Shown: positions 1-10,272, counted from the stretch's first letter. The stretch: 64,000 bases of DNA from Taklimakanibacter sp050251035 (GCA_050251035.1 JBFWNN010000018.1:23516-87515), one strand, 5' to 3'. Notes: generated from the sequence alone by a model not told the origin. Numbers and translations: made by a program.

Positions 1-1163
1 TCAGCTATCGCGAGTCCTATGTGTTCGTTCCCGCACGCATGTCGGCCGACTGGCGTCCTTACACGGTCGGCCATTGGGTTCATACCAAGCGCTATGGCTG
101 GCTGTGGGTGTCGGACGAGCCCTTCGGCTGGGCGACCTATCATTATGGGCGCTGGGGCTATGCCGAGGACATCGGCTGGTATTGGGTTCCCGGCAGGCGC
201 TGGGCGCCGGCCTGGGTCGCCTGGCGGCGCAGCGGCGATCACGTCGTCTGGGCGCCTTTGCCGCCCGGCCGCGGCGACGACGTCTCGGTCGAGATCTCGA
301 TCGAGGACGTGCCCGAAAATTACTGGGTCGCCGTGCCGTCGCGCAACTTCCTCGATGTCGATCTGTCGGTCGCCATCATCGATGACGACACCGAGCGTGT
401 TCGCATCATCGAAACGGCCGAGCCGGTCGGCATCGTCAGTGTCGAGAACAATGTCGTCGTCAACAACGTGATCGATGTCGACTATGTCGAGAAGACGACC
501 GAGAAGAAGGTCGAAACGGTCGAAGTGAAGGAGACCGACGACCCGAAGCAGGTGGGCAAAGGCTCGGAAGGCGAAGTCGCGGTCTTCAGCGGCGAAGTCC
601 AGGACGAGAAGGATGCCAAGCCGTCCGAGGTCAAGGACGTCGAGGAGGTCAAGAAGGAGAAGGCCGAAGCAAACGAAACACCTCAGGGCCAGCAGCCCGG
701 CGGTGAGCAAGGCACGAACCAAGACCAAGGTCAGGACCAGCAACAGGGTCAGGACCAGCAGCAAGGCAAGGACCAGCAGCAGGGTCAGGACCAGCAGCAA
801 GGCAAGGACCAGCAGCAGGGTCAGGACCAGCAGCAAGGCAAGGACCAGCAGCAAGGCAAGAAGCGGCAAAAGAGTAAGGACCAGCAGGAGGGTCAGGACC
901 AGCAGCAGAGTCAGGACCAGCAACAGGGTCAGGACCAGCAACAGGGTCAGGACCAGAAGCAGGGTCAGGACCAGAAGCAGGGCCAGGACCAGCAGCAAGG
1001 CAAGGAGCGGCAAAAGGGTAAGGACCGGCAAAAGGGCCAGGACCAGCAGCAAGGTCAGGAGCAAGACCAGCCTCAGGGTGAAGAGCTGCCGCAAGACCAA
1101 GGTGGGTCTCAGGGCGAAGGCGGATCCCAAGGGGAAGAGGTGCTGCCGGAGCAACAGCAGTAA
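1..1163 (+). CDS. DUF6600-type protein with Gln-rich hexapeptide repeat tail (5' partial)
   Basis: The reading frame is already open at the left edge (S-Y-R-E-S-Y before the first GTG), so the N-terminus lies outside the window. The first ~90 visible residues are rich in Trp/Tyr/Gly with recurring W-x-W-V and YGRWG patterns, as in DUF6600 proteins, which are usually exported and of unknown function. A Val/Glu-rich linker follows. From about 720 to 1062 the protein is a run of imperfect hexapeptides of the D-Q-Q-Q-G-Q/K type, encoded by 18-nt units. The tail then turns Gly/Glu-rich and ends in Gln. The repeat is low complexity, charged and presumably disordered. A cell-surface role is inference from the family; the molecular role is unknown. 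Confidence 0.75.
   Translation, partial: SYRESYVFVPARMSADWRPYTVGHWVHTKRYGWLWVSDEPFGWATYHYGRWGYAEDIGWYWVPGRRWAPAWVAWRRSGDHVVWAPLPPGRGDDVSVEISIEDVPENYWVAVPSRNFLDVDLSVAIIDDDTERVRIIETAEPVGIVSVENNVVVNNVIDVDYVEKTTEKKVETVEVKETDDPKQVGKGSEGEVAVFSGEVQDEKDAKPSEVKDVEEVKKEKAEANETPQGQQPGGEQGTNQDQGQDQQQGQDQQQGKDQQQGQDQQQGKDQQQGQDQQQGKDQQQGKKRQKSKDQQEGQDQQQSQDQQQGQDQQQGQDQKQGQDQKQGQDQQQGKERQKGKDRQKGQDQQQGQEQDQPQGEELPQDQGGSQGEGGSQGEEVLPEQQQ
721..1062 (+). repeat. 18-nt tandem repeat coding for D-Q-Q-Q-G-Q/K hexapeptides
   Basis: The coding sequence is built from 18-nt units of the form caggaccagcagcagggt, often alternating GQ and GK versions, so a 36-nt higher-order period is visible between about 740 and 860. 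Later units diverge (KKRQKSK, KERQKGK, KDRQKGQ) and break the pure period. Such arrays are prone to copy-number change by slippage or recombination. Confidence 0.8.
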
Positions 1164-1332
1164 GGCGGATGGAAGATCGCCGCTGATTGCACAATCGCAC
1201 AATGAGCCGGGCGCGTGATCATGTGATCGCGCGCCCTTCTTGTTGCGTTTGACCATTGATATTTCAGAAGGCGGCGCGTGATGGCGGAGGAACGGCTTGC
1301 CTCACACGCCCCGGCACGCCAAATAGGGGCGC

Positions 1333-2724
<1,392 letters not shown>

Positions 2725-2786
2725 CCCATGCCACAAAAGCTGCCTATAAGATCGCCGATACAGGCCCTCACAGGACGGACTGGCTA

Positions 2787-3518
2787 ATGCCATTTCAACT
2801 GCTCGATCTCATTCTCGCCGGCATCATGATCATCTCGGGGCTGCTCGCGCTCATGCGCGGCTTCACCCGCGAGGTGCTCTCGCTCATCGCCTGGGGTGCG
2901 GCGGCGGTCGCCGCCTATTTCGCCATCCACTCGAAGGAGCTCGTCGGCTTCGCCGGCCAATATCTCCAACCCGAGATCGTCGCCAAGATCGCCGTCGGCG
3001 GCTCGGTGTTCCTCGTCGTGCTGATCGTCGTGTCGCTCGTCAGCGTGAAGCTCTCCGATGTCGTGGTCGATTCCGCCGCCGGCGCCTTCGACCGCACGCT
3101 CGGCTTCTTCTACGGGCTGGCCCGCGGCCTGGTGCTGGTCGTCATCGCCTATCTCTTCTATGGCTGGCTCATTCCCTTCGACCGGCAGGAAGAGTGGGTG
3201 AAGAACGCCCGCTCGCTGCCGGTCATCCAATCGGTCGGCGAAGTCATATTGTCCCTGGTGCCGCCCGACATCGCCGAGACGCTGACCAACTCGTCGATCC
3301 TCACCAATCAGGCGCCGACGCAGCAGCCGCCCGCGGCGCAGACCGGCAGCGGTGATACGCAAGCCTCGCCCGGCGACGAGGAAGGCTACAAGAAGAACGA
3401 GTCGCAAGGTCTCGACCAGCTGATCCAGGGAACGCAGGGCAGCCAAGGCAATCAGACCTCGCCGCCTCCCGACAATCAGGAGCAGCCGGATTTCGGCGGC
3501 CAGACCAACCCCAATTGA
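2787..3518 (+). CDS. cvpA: CvpA family membrane protein
   Basis: 243 residues. The first ~125 residues form four hydrophobic segments (about 4-24, 30-48, 63-85, 100-125) with the family's ALMRGFTREVLSL stretch after the first helix and a FDRTLGFFYGLARGL segment before the last. The last ~80 residues are Gln/Pro/Asn-rich and look disordered. CvpA is an inner-membrane protein needed for colicin V production in E. coli; in other bacteria it is tied to envelope stress tolerance. It sits directly upstream of purF (7-nt gap), the same pairing as in E. coli and rhizobia, so the two are probably co-transcribed. Confidence 0.92.
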   Translation: MPFQLLDLILAGIMIISGLLALMRGFTREVLSLIAWGAAAVAAYFAIHSKELVGFAGQYLQPEIVAKIAVGGSVFLVVLIVVSLVSVKLSDVVVDSAAGAFDRTLGFFYGLARGLVLVVIAYLFYGWLIPFDRQEEWVKNARSLPVIQSVGEVILSLVPPDIAETLTNSSILTNQAPTQQPPAAQTGSGDTQASPGDEEGYKKNESQGLDQLIQGTQGSQGNQTSPPPDNQEQPDFGGQTNPN

Positions 3519-3525
3519 GGATGAC

Positions 3526-4992
3526 GTGATGGCGGCGGCGAATTTCGACTTCGATCTCGACGGCGACACGCTGCGCGAGGAATGCGGCGTCTTCGGCATT
3601 TACGGCCATGACGATGCGGCCGCGCTCACCGCCCTCGGCCTGCACGCGCTCCAGCATCGCGGCCAGGAGGCGGCCGGCATCGTCGCCTTCAACGGCGAAA
3701 GGTTCCATTCCGAGCGCCGTCTCGGCCTGGTCGGCGACCACTTCTCCAACGAGAACACCATCAAGCGCCTGCAGGGCCGCGTGGCCTTGGGGCATGTGCG
3801 CTATTCGACGACGGGCGAGACCATCCTGCGCAACGTGCAGCCGCTCTTCGCCGAGCTCGCCACCGGCGGCCTCGCCGTCGCGCATAACGGCAATCTGACC
3901 AACGGCCTCACTCTGCGGCGCGAGCTCGTGGCGCAGGGCGCCATCTGCCAGTCGACCTCCGACACCGAGGTCATCCTGCACCTGGTGGCCCGCTCGCAGA
4001 AGCCGCGTATCGTCGAGCGCTATATCGATGCGCTGCGGGCACTCGAAGGCGCCTATTCGCTGGTCGCCATGACCAACAAGAAGCTCATCGGCGCGCGCGA
4101 CCCCTTGGGGATCAGGCCCTTGATCCTGGGCGAACTCAACGGCGCCTATATCCTGTGCTCGGAGACCTGCGCGCTCGACATCATCGGCGCCCGCTTCGTG
4201 CGCGAGGTCGAGAACGGCGAAGTGATCGTCATCTCCGAGGACGGGGTCGAGTCGCTCCGGCCCTTCCCACGCATGCAAGCGCGTCCCTGCGTCTTCGAAT
4301 ATGTCTATTTCTCGAGGCCCGACAGCATTCTCGGCGGACGCTCGGTCTATGAGGTACGCAAGCAGTTCGGCCGGCAATTGGCCCAGGAAGCTCCGGCCGA
4401 TGTCGATGTCGTCATCCCGGTGCCGGATTCGGGCGTGCCCGCGGCATTGGGCTTTGCCCAGCAGTCCGACATCCCCTTCGAGCTCGGCATTATCCGCAAC
4501 CACTACGTCGGGCGCACCTTCATCGAGCCGACCCAGACCATCCGGGCGCTCGGCGTCAAGCTCAAGCACAATGCCAACCGCGCGGTGATCAACGGCAAGC
4601 GCGTGCTGCTCGTCGACGACTCGATCGTGCGCGGCACCACCTCGGTCAAGATCGTGCGCATGATGTATGAGGCGGGCGCGCGCGAGGTCCATATGCGCAT
4701 CGCCTGCCCGCCCATCCGGCATCCCGATTTCTACGGCATCGACACGCCGGAGCAGAAGTCGCTGCTTGCCGCCACCCACAGCCTGGAGGAGATGCGCGAC
4801 TATATCGGCGTCACCTCGCTCGCCTTCCTCTCCGTCGACGGGCTCTACCGGGCGGTCGGCTACGAGAAGCGCGATCCGTTCCGGCCGCAATTCACCGACC
4901 ACTGCTTCACCGGCGACTACCCCACCCATCTCACCGACATCGTCGGTGAATCGGCCAAGCAGCAGCTTTCGCTCCTCGCCGAGGCCGGCTGA
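3526..4992 (+). CDS. purF: Amidophosphoribosyltransferase PurF
   Basis: Catalyses the first committed step of purine synthesis: PRPP plus glutamine to 5-phosphoribosylamine. The N-terminal glutamine amidotransferase domain begins at Cys20 (context EECGVFGIYGH), the Ntn-type nucleophile that becomes N-terminal after propeptide removal. The phosphoribosyltransferase domain carries the PRPP loop VLLVDDSIVRGTTS. Total 488 residues, normal length. GTG at 3526 and ATG at 3529 are both possible starts, and the ATG is the more usual choice. It lies 7 nt after cvpA and 5 nt before an SDR gene. Confidence 0.97.
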   Translation: MMAAANFDFDLDGDTLREECGVFGIYGHDDAAALTALGLHALQHRGQEAAGIVAFNGERFHSERRLGLVGDHFSNENTIKRLQGRVALGHVRYSTTGETILRNVQPLFAELATGGLAVAHNGNLTNGLTLRRELVAQGAICQSTSDTEVILHLVARSQKPRIVERYIDALRALEGAYSLVAMTNKKLIGARDPLGIRPLILGELNGAYILCSETCALDIIGARFVREVENGEVIVISEDGVESLRPFPRMQARPCVFEYVYFSRPDSILGGRSVYEVRKQFGRQLAQEAPADVDVVIPVPDSGVPAALGFAQQSDIPFELGIIRNHYVGRTFIEPTQTIRALGVKLKHNANRAVINGKRVLLVDDSIVRGTTSVKIVRMMYEAGAREVHMRIACPPIRHPDFYGIDTPEQKSLLAATHSLEEMRDYIGVTSLAFLSVDGLYRAVGYEKRDPFRPQFTDHCFTGDYPTHLTDIVGESAKQQLSLLAEAG

Positions 4993-4997
4993 ATTCC

Positions 4998-5732
4998 ATG
5001 ACCAGAGAGCTTGAAAACCGCATCGCGGTCGTCACCGGTGCGTCGCGCGGCATCGGCAAGCATGCCGCTTTGGGCCTCGCCCGCAAGGGTGCCCATGTCA
5101 TCGCCCTCGCCCGCACCCAGGGCGGGCTCGAGGAGCTTGACGACGAGATCAAGGCGGCGGGCGGCTCGGCGACGCTGGTGCCGGCCGATCTCAAGGACTA
5201 TCCCGCCCTCGACCGGCTGGGCGCCGCCATCCACGAGCGCTGGGGCAGGCTCGACATCCTCATCGGCAATGCCGGCATATTGGGCAAGCTCTCCCCCCTG
5301 GGCCATATCGAGCCCAAGACCTGGGACGAGGTCATGGCGGTCAATGTGACGGCCAACTGGCGGCTGATCCGCTCGCTCGATCCCCTGCTCAAGCGCTCCG
5401 ACGACGGGCGTGCGATCTTCGTCACCTCGGGCGCCGCCTTCAAGACCTTCGCCTATTGGGGCACCTATTCGACGTCCAAGGCGGCGCTCGAAGCCCTGGT
5501 CGGCACCTATGCCGCGGAATGCGCCACGACCAAGATCAGCGTCAACATGTTCAGCCCGGGCCCGACGCGCACCCGCATGCGGGCGCAAGCCATGCCAGGC
5601 GAAGATCCCGAGACCCTGTCCGGCCCGGAAGAGGTCGCGGCCCAGCTTGTCGAGATGTGCCTGCCGGACTTCAAGGACAGGGGCGCCACCTACAAATACG
5701 CGCCGGCAGGACTGTTCAAGTTCGCGCGCTGA
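4998..5732 (+). CDS. SDR family NAD(P)-dependent oxidoreductase (purF neighbour)
   Basis: 244-residue classical short-chain dehydrogenase. The cofactor-binding motif VVTGASRGIG starts near residue 11, the structural N-A-G motif (IGNAGILG) near residue 90, and the catalytic Y-x-x-x-K pair is seen in YSTSK near residues 155-159, preceded by a Ser in TSGAAF. The substrate is unknown. It starts 5 nt after purF and is probably translated from the same transcript. An SDR immediately after purF is a recurring arrangement in alphaproteobacteria. Nothing in the sequence points to a purine substrate. Confidence 0.88.
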   Translation: MTRELENRIAVVTGASRGIGKHAALGLARKGAHVIALARTQGGLEELDDEIKAAGGSATLVPADLKDYPALDRLGAAIHERWGRLDILIGNAGILGKLSPLGHIEPKTWDEVMAVNVTANWRLIRSLDPLLKRSDDGRAIFVTSGAAFKTFAYWGTYSTSKAALEALVGTYAAECATTKISVNMFSPGPTRTRMRAQAMPGEDPETLSGPEEVAAQLVEMCLPDFKDRGATYKYAPAGLFKFAR

Positions 5733-5936
5733 GCGTCCGCTGTTGCAGAAAACTTATTAGCCTGGACATGGACGGCATGGTTCCGCCGCAGTGGATGCAC
5801 CTGGCGTCTTTCTCGACTCACAGTTCAAACGCTTGAGGGAATGCGGGGTTCTGCTGACCGAATCCCGTCATCGTGAGACAGTCACGTCTTGCGCAAATCA
5901 GGACCGACATGCAACCGCGCACGGCCGCGCCGCGTG

Positions 5937-5965
5937 TTGACGCTTCAGGCTTATTCGCATAGCTT
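5937..5965 (+). promoter_or_regulatory. Candidate sigma-70 promoter
   Basis: TTGACG at 5937-5942, a 17-nt spacer, then TAGCTT at 5960-5965. The -35 is strong and the -10 weak. It is placed so that the palindrome at 5965-5977 overlaps the start of transcription. Found by eye only. Confidence 0.35.
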
Positions 5966-5977
5966 TTGTCATACAAA
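5965..5977. promoter_or_regulatory. Candidate GntR-family operator TTTGT-CAT-ACAAA
   Basis: A perfect 13-bp inverted repeat with 5-bp arms and a CAT centre, of the form bound by FadR-subfamily GntR regulators of sugar and sugar-acid genes. It lies just downstream of the candidate -10, a position that suits repression. No GntR gene is present in this window, so the regulator would have to be encoded elsewhere. Confidence 0.45.
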
Positions 5978-6037
5978 TAAATCATCGACATTCTGCCGCC
6001 CGGTAACCCGCCGCGCGGCGCTTTAGGGAGGAAGACC

Positions 6038-6988
6038 ATGAAACGCTTGCATATGGCCGGTGCCGCTCTGGCGATCGCTCTGTCGATGTCGATGAGCGCC
6101 GCGGCTCAGGACAAGAAGACACTCGCCTTCGTCGTCAACGGCGCATCGGATTTCTGGAAGATCGCCGAAGCCGGCGTGAACAAGGCGCAGGAGGAGCTCC
6201 CCAACTACACGCTCGAGCTCAAATATCCCGAGCAGGCGGCGGCCGCGATTCAGCAGCGGCTGATGGACGACCTTGTTGCCGCCGGCGTCGCCGCCATCAT
6301 GGTGAGCGCCATCGATCCCAAGACCTCGACCGAGGCGCTCGACCGGGTCGGCGGCCAGGTGCCCCTCTTCACCACCGACAGCGACGCGCCGCAGAGCAAG
6401 CGCATCGCCTATATCGGCAGCTCCAATGTCGAACTCGGCAAGAATGCCGGCCAGCTGATGCTGAAGGCGATGCCCGACGGCGGCAAATGTGTCGGCTTCG
6501 TCGGCCTGCCGGGTGCCGACAATGCGCGCGAGCGCATCGAGGGCGTCAAGGAAGTCATCAAGGGCTCGAAGGTCGAGCTCGTCGACGTGCGTGGCGACGA
6601 CATCGACCAGACACGCGCCAAGCGCAATGTCGAGGACACGCTTGCCGCCATGCCCGATGTCGCCTGCATGGTCGGTTTCTATTCGTACAACACGCCGCGG
6701 ATCTACGAGGTGCTCAAGGAATCGGGCAAGCTCGGCCAGATCAAGGTCATCGGCTTCGACGAGGACCCGATCACGCTGGGCGGCGTGCGCGAGGGCACGA
6801 TCGAGGGCACCGTCGTGCAGAACCCCTATGAATGGGGCTATCAGGGCATGAAGCTGATGGCGAAATATCTGGAGGGCGACAAGTCCGGTATCCCGGCCGA
6901 CGGCCTCATCATCGTGCCTGGCCAGGTGATCGACAAGACCAATGTCGATGCTTTCGAGACCGAGCTCAAGGCGCGGGTCGGAAAATAG
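6038..6988 (+). CDS. Sugar ABC transporter substrate-binding protein (ribose type)
   Basis: 316-residue periplasmic type I binding protein that delivers a monosaccharide-like ligand to the importer. A Sec signal peptide covers about residues 1-23 (positive start, hydrophobic ALAIALSMSM core, AAA-Q cleavage region). The mature part shows the two-lobe periplasmic-binding-protein pattern (FVVNGASDFWKIAEAGVNKA, later IGFDEDPITLGGVREG and GTVVQNPYEWGYQGMKLM), as in RbsB. First gene of a three-gene importer with the double ATPase (gap 127 nt) and permease downstream. The exact sugar cannot be read from the sequence. No catabolic enzymes are adjacent. Confidence 0.9.
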   Translation: MKRLHMAGAALAIALSMSMSAAAQDKKTLAFVVNGASDFWKIAEAGVNKAQEELPNYTLELKYPEQAAAAIQQRLMDDLVAAGVAAIMVSAIDPKTSTEALDRVGGQVPLFTTDSDAPQSKRIAYIGSSNVELGKNAGQLMLKAMPDGGKCVGFVGLPGADNARERIEGVKEVIKGSKVELVDVRGDDIDQTRAKRNVEDTLAAMPDVACMVGFYSYNTPRIYEVLKESGKLGQIKVIGFDEDPITLGGVREGTIEGTVVQNPYEWGYQGMKLMAKYLEGDKSGIPADGLIIVPGQVIDKTNVDAFETELKARVGK

Positions 6989-7115
6989 ATCCGTGGTGCA
7001 ATCTCTCACGGCCGGCAGTTCGGGATGCCGGCCGCGGCCTCGCTTGCATCCCAGACGAAATCGTTGGAGGGTTCACGCCTGGTCGTGATCGAGAGGCGAG
7101 GAGAATAAGCCGGCA

Positions 7116-8621
7116 ATGGCCGAGCCGTTCCTGGAGCTCAGCGACATCAGCAAGGCCTATCCGGGGGTCGTGGCTCTCGGTGGCGTCAATTTCGCCGTTG
7201 CCCATGGCGAAGTGGTCGGGCTGGTGGGCGAGAACGGCGCCGGCAAATCGACCCTCATGAAGATCCTGGGCGGTGTGGTGACGCCGGATCAGGGCGCGAT
7301 CCGCATCTCGGGCATGGCTCACCCCGCCCTCACCGTGGCCGCGGCGTCGCGCGCCGGCATCGCCTTCGTGCATCAGGAGCTCAACCTTTTCGACAATCTC
7401 GATGTGGCGGCCAATGTGTTCATCGGTCGCGAGCCGGTCACGGGCGGGCCGCTGCGCCTGGTCGACAGCCGCGGCATGCAGCGGGAGACACAGAAGCTCC
7501 TCGCGCTTCTGGGTGCCGACTTCACCCCGGCGACCCCGGTCGCCCGGCTCTCGCTGGCGCAGCGCCAACTCGTCGAGATCGCCAAGGCGCTGTCGCTCGA
7601 TGCCCGCCTCGTCATCATGGACGAACCTACCTCCAGCCTCACGGTGGCCGAAACCAGCCGCCTCCTCAAGATCATCGCCGATCTCAAGGCCTCGGGCGTC
7701 AGCGTCATCTTCATCTCGCATCGCCTGCATGAGGTGGAGCGCTGCGCCGACCGGGTGATCATCCTGCGCGACGGGCGCAAGGTGGGCGAGCTCGACCGCG
7801 GCCACATCACCCATGAGGCGATGATCCGCCTGATGATCGGGCGCAGCCTCAAATCGCTCTATCTGCCGCCCAAGGCTCCTACCCGCGGCGACGCCCTCGT
7901 CCTCGATGAATTGCGCACCGGCGCCTTTCCGGAGCACGGCGTGAGCCTCACTTTGCGGGAAGGCGAGATCCTGGGCCTCGCCGGGCTCGTCGGCTCGGGC
8001 CGCACTGAGCTCGCCCGGGTCCTGTTCGGCATCGACCGCAAGCGCGGCGGCGACGTCCGGCTCGGCGGCAAGCCGCTCGACATCGCATCGCCACGCGCGG
8101 CGATCGACAACGGCATCTTCCTCGTGCCCGAGGACCGCAAGCGATCGGGCCTCCTGCTCGATGTCTCGATCTGCGAGAACATCTCGCTCCCCGACCTCGC
8201 CGCCTATGCGCGCACCTACCTCCTCCAGGCGGCGCCCGAGGCCCTGAATGCCGAGCGCCGGCGCAAGCAGCTCAATATCCGGTCGCGCTCGATCCACAGC
8301 CTCGCCGGCACGCTCTCCGGCGGCAACCAGCAGAAGGTCGTGCTCGCCAAGTGGCTGTCGATGGAGCCCAAGATCATCATCTTCGACGAGCCGACGCGCG
8401 GCGTCGACGTCGGCGCCAAGCAGGAGATCTACGAGCTGATGCGCGCCTTGAGCGACCGCGGCGTCGCCATATTGATGATCTCGAGCGACATGGAGGAGGT
8501 GATCGGCGTGAGCGACCGCATGGCGGTGATGCATGAGGGCCGGATCAGCGGCTTCCTCGAGCGCCAGCACTTCAGCGAAGACAACGTCCTCAAGCTGGCG
8601 GTCGGCCAGAGGCTGAATTGA
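7116..8621 (+). CDS. Sugar ABC transporter ATP-binding protein, two ABC domains
   Basis: 501 residues with two tandem ABC domains, as in RbsA/MglA/XylG. Domain 1: Walker A GENGAGKST near residue 40, an altered signature LSLAQRQ, Walker B LVIMDEP. Domain 2: a degenerate Walker A (GLVGSGRTEL), intact signature LSGGNQQK, Walker B IIIFDEPTRGVDVG. Having one consensus and one degenerate nucleotide site is normal in this subfamily. It energises the importer formed with the binding protein at 6038 and the permease at 8795. Confidence 0.95.
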   Translation: MAEPFLELSDISKAYPGVVALGGVNFAVAHGEVVGLVGENGAGKSTLMKILGGVVTPDQGAIRISGMAHPALTVAAASRAGIAFVHQELNLFDNLDVAANVFIGREPVTGGPLRLVDSRGMQRETQKLLALLGADFTPATPVARLSLAQRQLVEIAKALSLDARLVIMDEPTSSLTVAETSRLLKIIADLKASGVSVIFISHRLHEVERCADRVIILRDGRKVGELDRGHITHEAMIRLMIGRSLKSLYLPPKAPTRGDALVLDELRTGAFPEHGVSLTLREGEILGLAGLVGSGRTELARVLFGIDRKRGGDVRLGGKPLDIASPRAAIDNGIFLVPEDRKRSGLLLDVSICENISLPDLAAYARTYLLQAAPEALNAERRRKQLNIRSRSIHSLAGTLSGGNQQKVVLAKWLSMEPKIIIFDEPTRGVDVGAKQEIYELMRALSDRGVAILMISSDMEEVIGVSDRMAVMHEGRISGFLERQHFSEDNVLKLAVGQRLN

Positions 8622-8660
8622 CGGAGGGTGTTCATGCGAACCATTGCTCCATCCGTTCTC

Positions 8661-8687
8661 CGTCATCCCGGCGAAAGCCGGGATCCA
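8661..8687 (+). repeat. Dispersed hairpin repeat, copy 1
   Basis: Begins cgtcatcccggcgaaagccg and ends with ggatcc. The core CCCGGC-GAAA-GCCGGG is itself a hairpin. The same element is common in intergenic regions of many alphaproteobacteria and belongs to the REP-like class. An inverted copy lies 49 nt downstream, in the same gap between the ATPase and permease genes. Confidence 0.85.
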
Positions 8688-8736
8688 TTAAGCTCGTGCC
8701 ATGCGGGTAGCGCTTCGTGAATTGTGCCCGCTCAGG

Positions 8737-8763
8737 GGATCCCGGCTTTCGCCGGGATGACGG
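8737..8763 (-). repeat. Dispersed hairpin repeat, copy 2 (inverted)
   Basis: Reverse complement of the copy at 8661-8687. In a transcript running through the operon the two copies could pair as one ~27-bp stem with a 49-nt loop, or fold as two separate small hairpins. Either would separate the ATPase and permease coding regions and could alter stability of the permease mRNA (inference). Confidence 0.85.
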
Positions 8764-8794
8764 GAATGGGGAGCCGAGTTAGCGACAAGGACAA

Positions 8795-9799
8795 GTGATG
8801 CTGAAAAAGGACCTCGGCCTGTTGATCTTCATCCTGGTGGTGGGCGCCGTCGTCGCCTTCATCAATCCACGCTTCCTGTTGCCGATCAATCTCTCCAACA
8901 CCATGAACCTCATCGGCCTCTACGGCCTGTTCTCGATCGGCGTCGGCTTCGTCATCATCACCGGAGGCATCGAATTGTCGGTCGGCTCGATGTTCGCGCT
9001 GCTCGGCGTCATCTTCATCGACCTGCTCTCCACCTATCAGGTCAACTGGATGCTGGCGTTTCTCGTCATCGTCTGCGCCGGGCTGCTGCTCGGCGCGCTG
9101 CACGGCTTCCTGGTGACGCGGATGAACCTGCAGCCCTTCATTGTCACTTTATGCGGCCTCCTCATCTATCGCGGCATCGCCCGCTTCTACACCGAGGACG
9201 CGACCGCGGGCTTCGCCTTCGGCACCAGCTTTCCGACGCTCGAATGGCTGGTGGCGGGGCGTACGTTCGGCATCCCGCACAGCTTCATCGCCTTCATCCT
9301 CATCGCCCTCGTCATGGGGGTGGTGCTGCACCGCTCGGTCTTCGGACGCTATCTCTTCGCCGTCGGCAAGAACGAGGAAGCGGCGCGCTATTCCGGCATC
9401 CGCACCGGGCGGGTCATCGCCGCGGCCTATATCATCTGCGGCGGGCTCGCCGGTCTCGCCGCCATCTTCCTCGCCATGTATACGCGCTCGATCTCGCCCG
9501 CCTCGCACGGCAATTTCTACGAGCTCTACGCCATCGCCGCCGCCGTCTTGGGCGGCTGCTCCCTGCGTGGCGGCGAAGGCTCGGTGCTCGGCATCGTGCT
9601 CGGCACCATCCTGCTGCAGGTGCTGCAGAACCTGGTCAACCTGCTCGGCATTCCGAGCTCGCTCAACTTCGCCGTGATGGGCACCGTCATCCTGATCGGC
9701 GTGCTGGCCGACCAGCAGATCATGCAACGCGGCGGCTTCGGCCAGCTTTTCAAACGGACGCGCCCCACGGCCCAGCCTATCGCCGAGAAGCGGACTTAA
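8795..9799 (+). CDS. Sugar ABC transporter permease (RbsC type)
   Basis: 334-residue integral membrane protein with about eight to ten hydrophobic segments, matching the branched permease family of ribose/xylose importers. Family-typical stretches include the GIELSVGSMFAL loop, GFLVTRMNLQPFIVTLCGLLIYRG and the late AAAVLGGCSLRGGEGSVLG segment. GTG at 8795 and ATG at 8798 both fit. It is third in the importer operon, separated from the ATPase by 173 nt that hold the inverted hairpin repeats. The C-terminus is short and basic. Confidence 0.93.
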   Translation: MMLKKDLGLLIFILVVGAVVAFINPRFLLPINLSNTMNLIGLYGLFSIGVGFVIITGGIELSVGSMFALLGVIFIDLLSTYQVNWMLAFLVIVCAGLLLGALHGFLVTRMNLQPFIVTLCGLLIYRGIARFYTEDATAGFAFGTSFPTLEWLVAGRTFGIPHSFIAFILIALVMGVVLHRSVFGRYLFAVGKNEEAARYSGIRTGRVIAAAYIICGGLAGLAAIFLAMYTRSISPASHGNFYELYAIAAAVLGGCSLRGGEGSVLGIVLGTILLQVLQNLVNLLGIPSSLNFAVMGTVILIGVLADQQIMQRGGFGQLFKRTRPTAQPIAEKRT

Positions 9800-9860
9800 C
9801 CCTGCTTTCGCAGAATGATCAGTCGACGGCGAGCGCAACTCGTGGGTCTGCCCCCTTCAT

Positions 9861-9890
9861 CCGTCATCCCGGCGAAAGCAGGGATCCATT
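9861..9890 (+). repeat. Dispersed hairpin repeat, copy 3
   Basis: Same element as 8661-8687 (ccgtcatcccggcgaaagca then gggatccatt), with one arm base changed (gccggg to gcaggg), so the inner hairpin is weaker. It follows the permease gene closely. Confidence 0.8.
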
Positions 9891-10272
9891 GAATAAGTGC
9901 ATCAGGGAAAGCTGCTCGGCTGCTTCCTCAAGCGTGTCGCTGCTCCACAAGAAACTGTAGCGGATGACCAAGCCCGGCCAGCCTTCAGTATACGCGCCTG
10001 TTGTTGCCATTTTGTTCTTGACATCCTCGACCGGTTTGTGGTTTGGAAAATATCAAGGTTGGAGAACTCCTCTCGTAATGCCGGCCGAGCAAACGGGCGG
10101 CAGAATATTCCTATCTTATTCACCGGTGAATAATCTGCCGTTCGGGGTGCGTGAAGTCCCTGCTCCAACTTTTGAATTCCCTGCTCGAAACGCCAAGCTA
10201 TTGATATTTCTGGGGTGGGTCTTTTTTCGCAAAAATTCCCTGATATTCCCTGATATTGGCGAGGCCGCCTAT

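Larger units (their letters stand above)
5733..6037. other. Intergenic promoter region of the first sugar importer (305 nt)
   Basis: No protein-coding gene supported. The left two thirds show no clear signal. The right part holds a candidate sigma-70 promoter, a GntR-like palindrome and an A/T-rich stretch before the Shine-Dalgarno sequence AGGGAGGA at about 6025-6033 of the binding-protein gene. Confidence 0.6.

Noticed and set aside
721..1062. CRISPR-like or phase-variation repeat interpretation of the 18-nt array
   Set aside because: The units are in frame, have no spacers, and change by codon substitutions, so it is a protein repeat, not an array of spacers.
5818..6039. 73-codon minus-strand frame in the promoter region of the first sugar importer
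   Set aside because: Would read through the promoter and operator; no Shine-Dalgarno and no similarity to known proteins.
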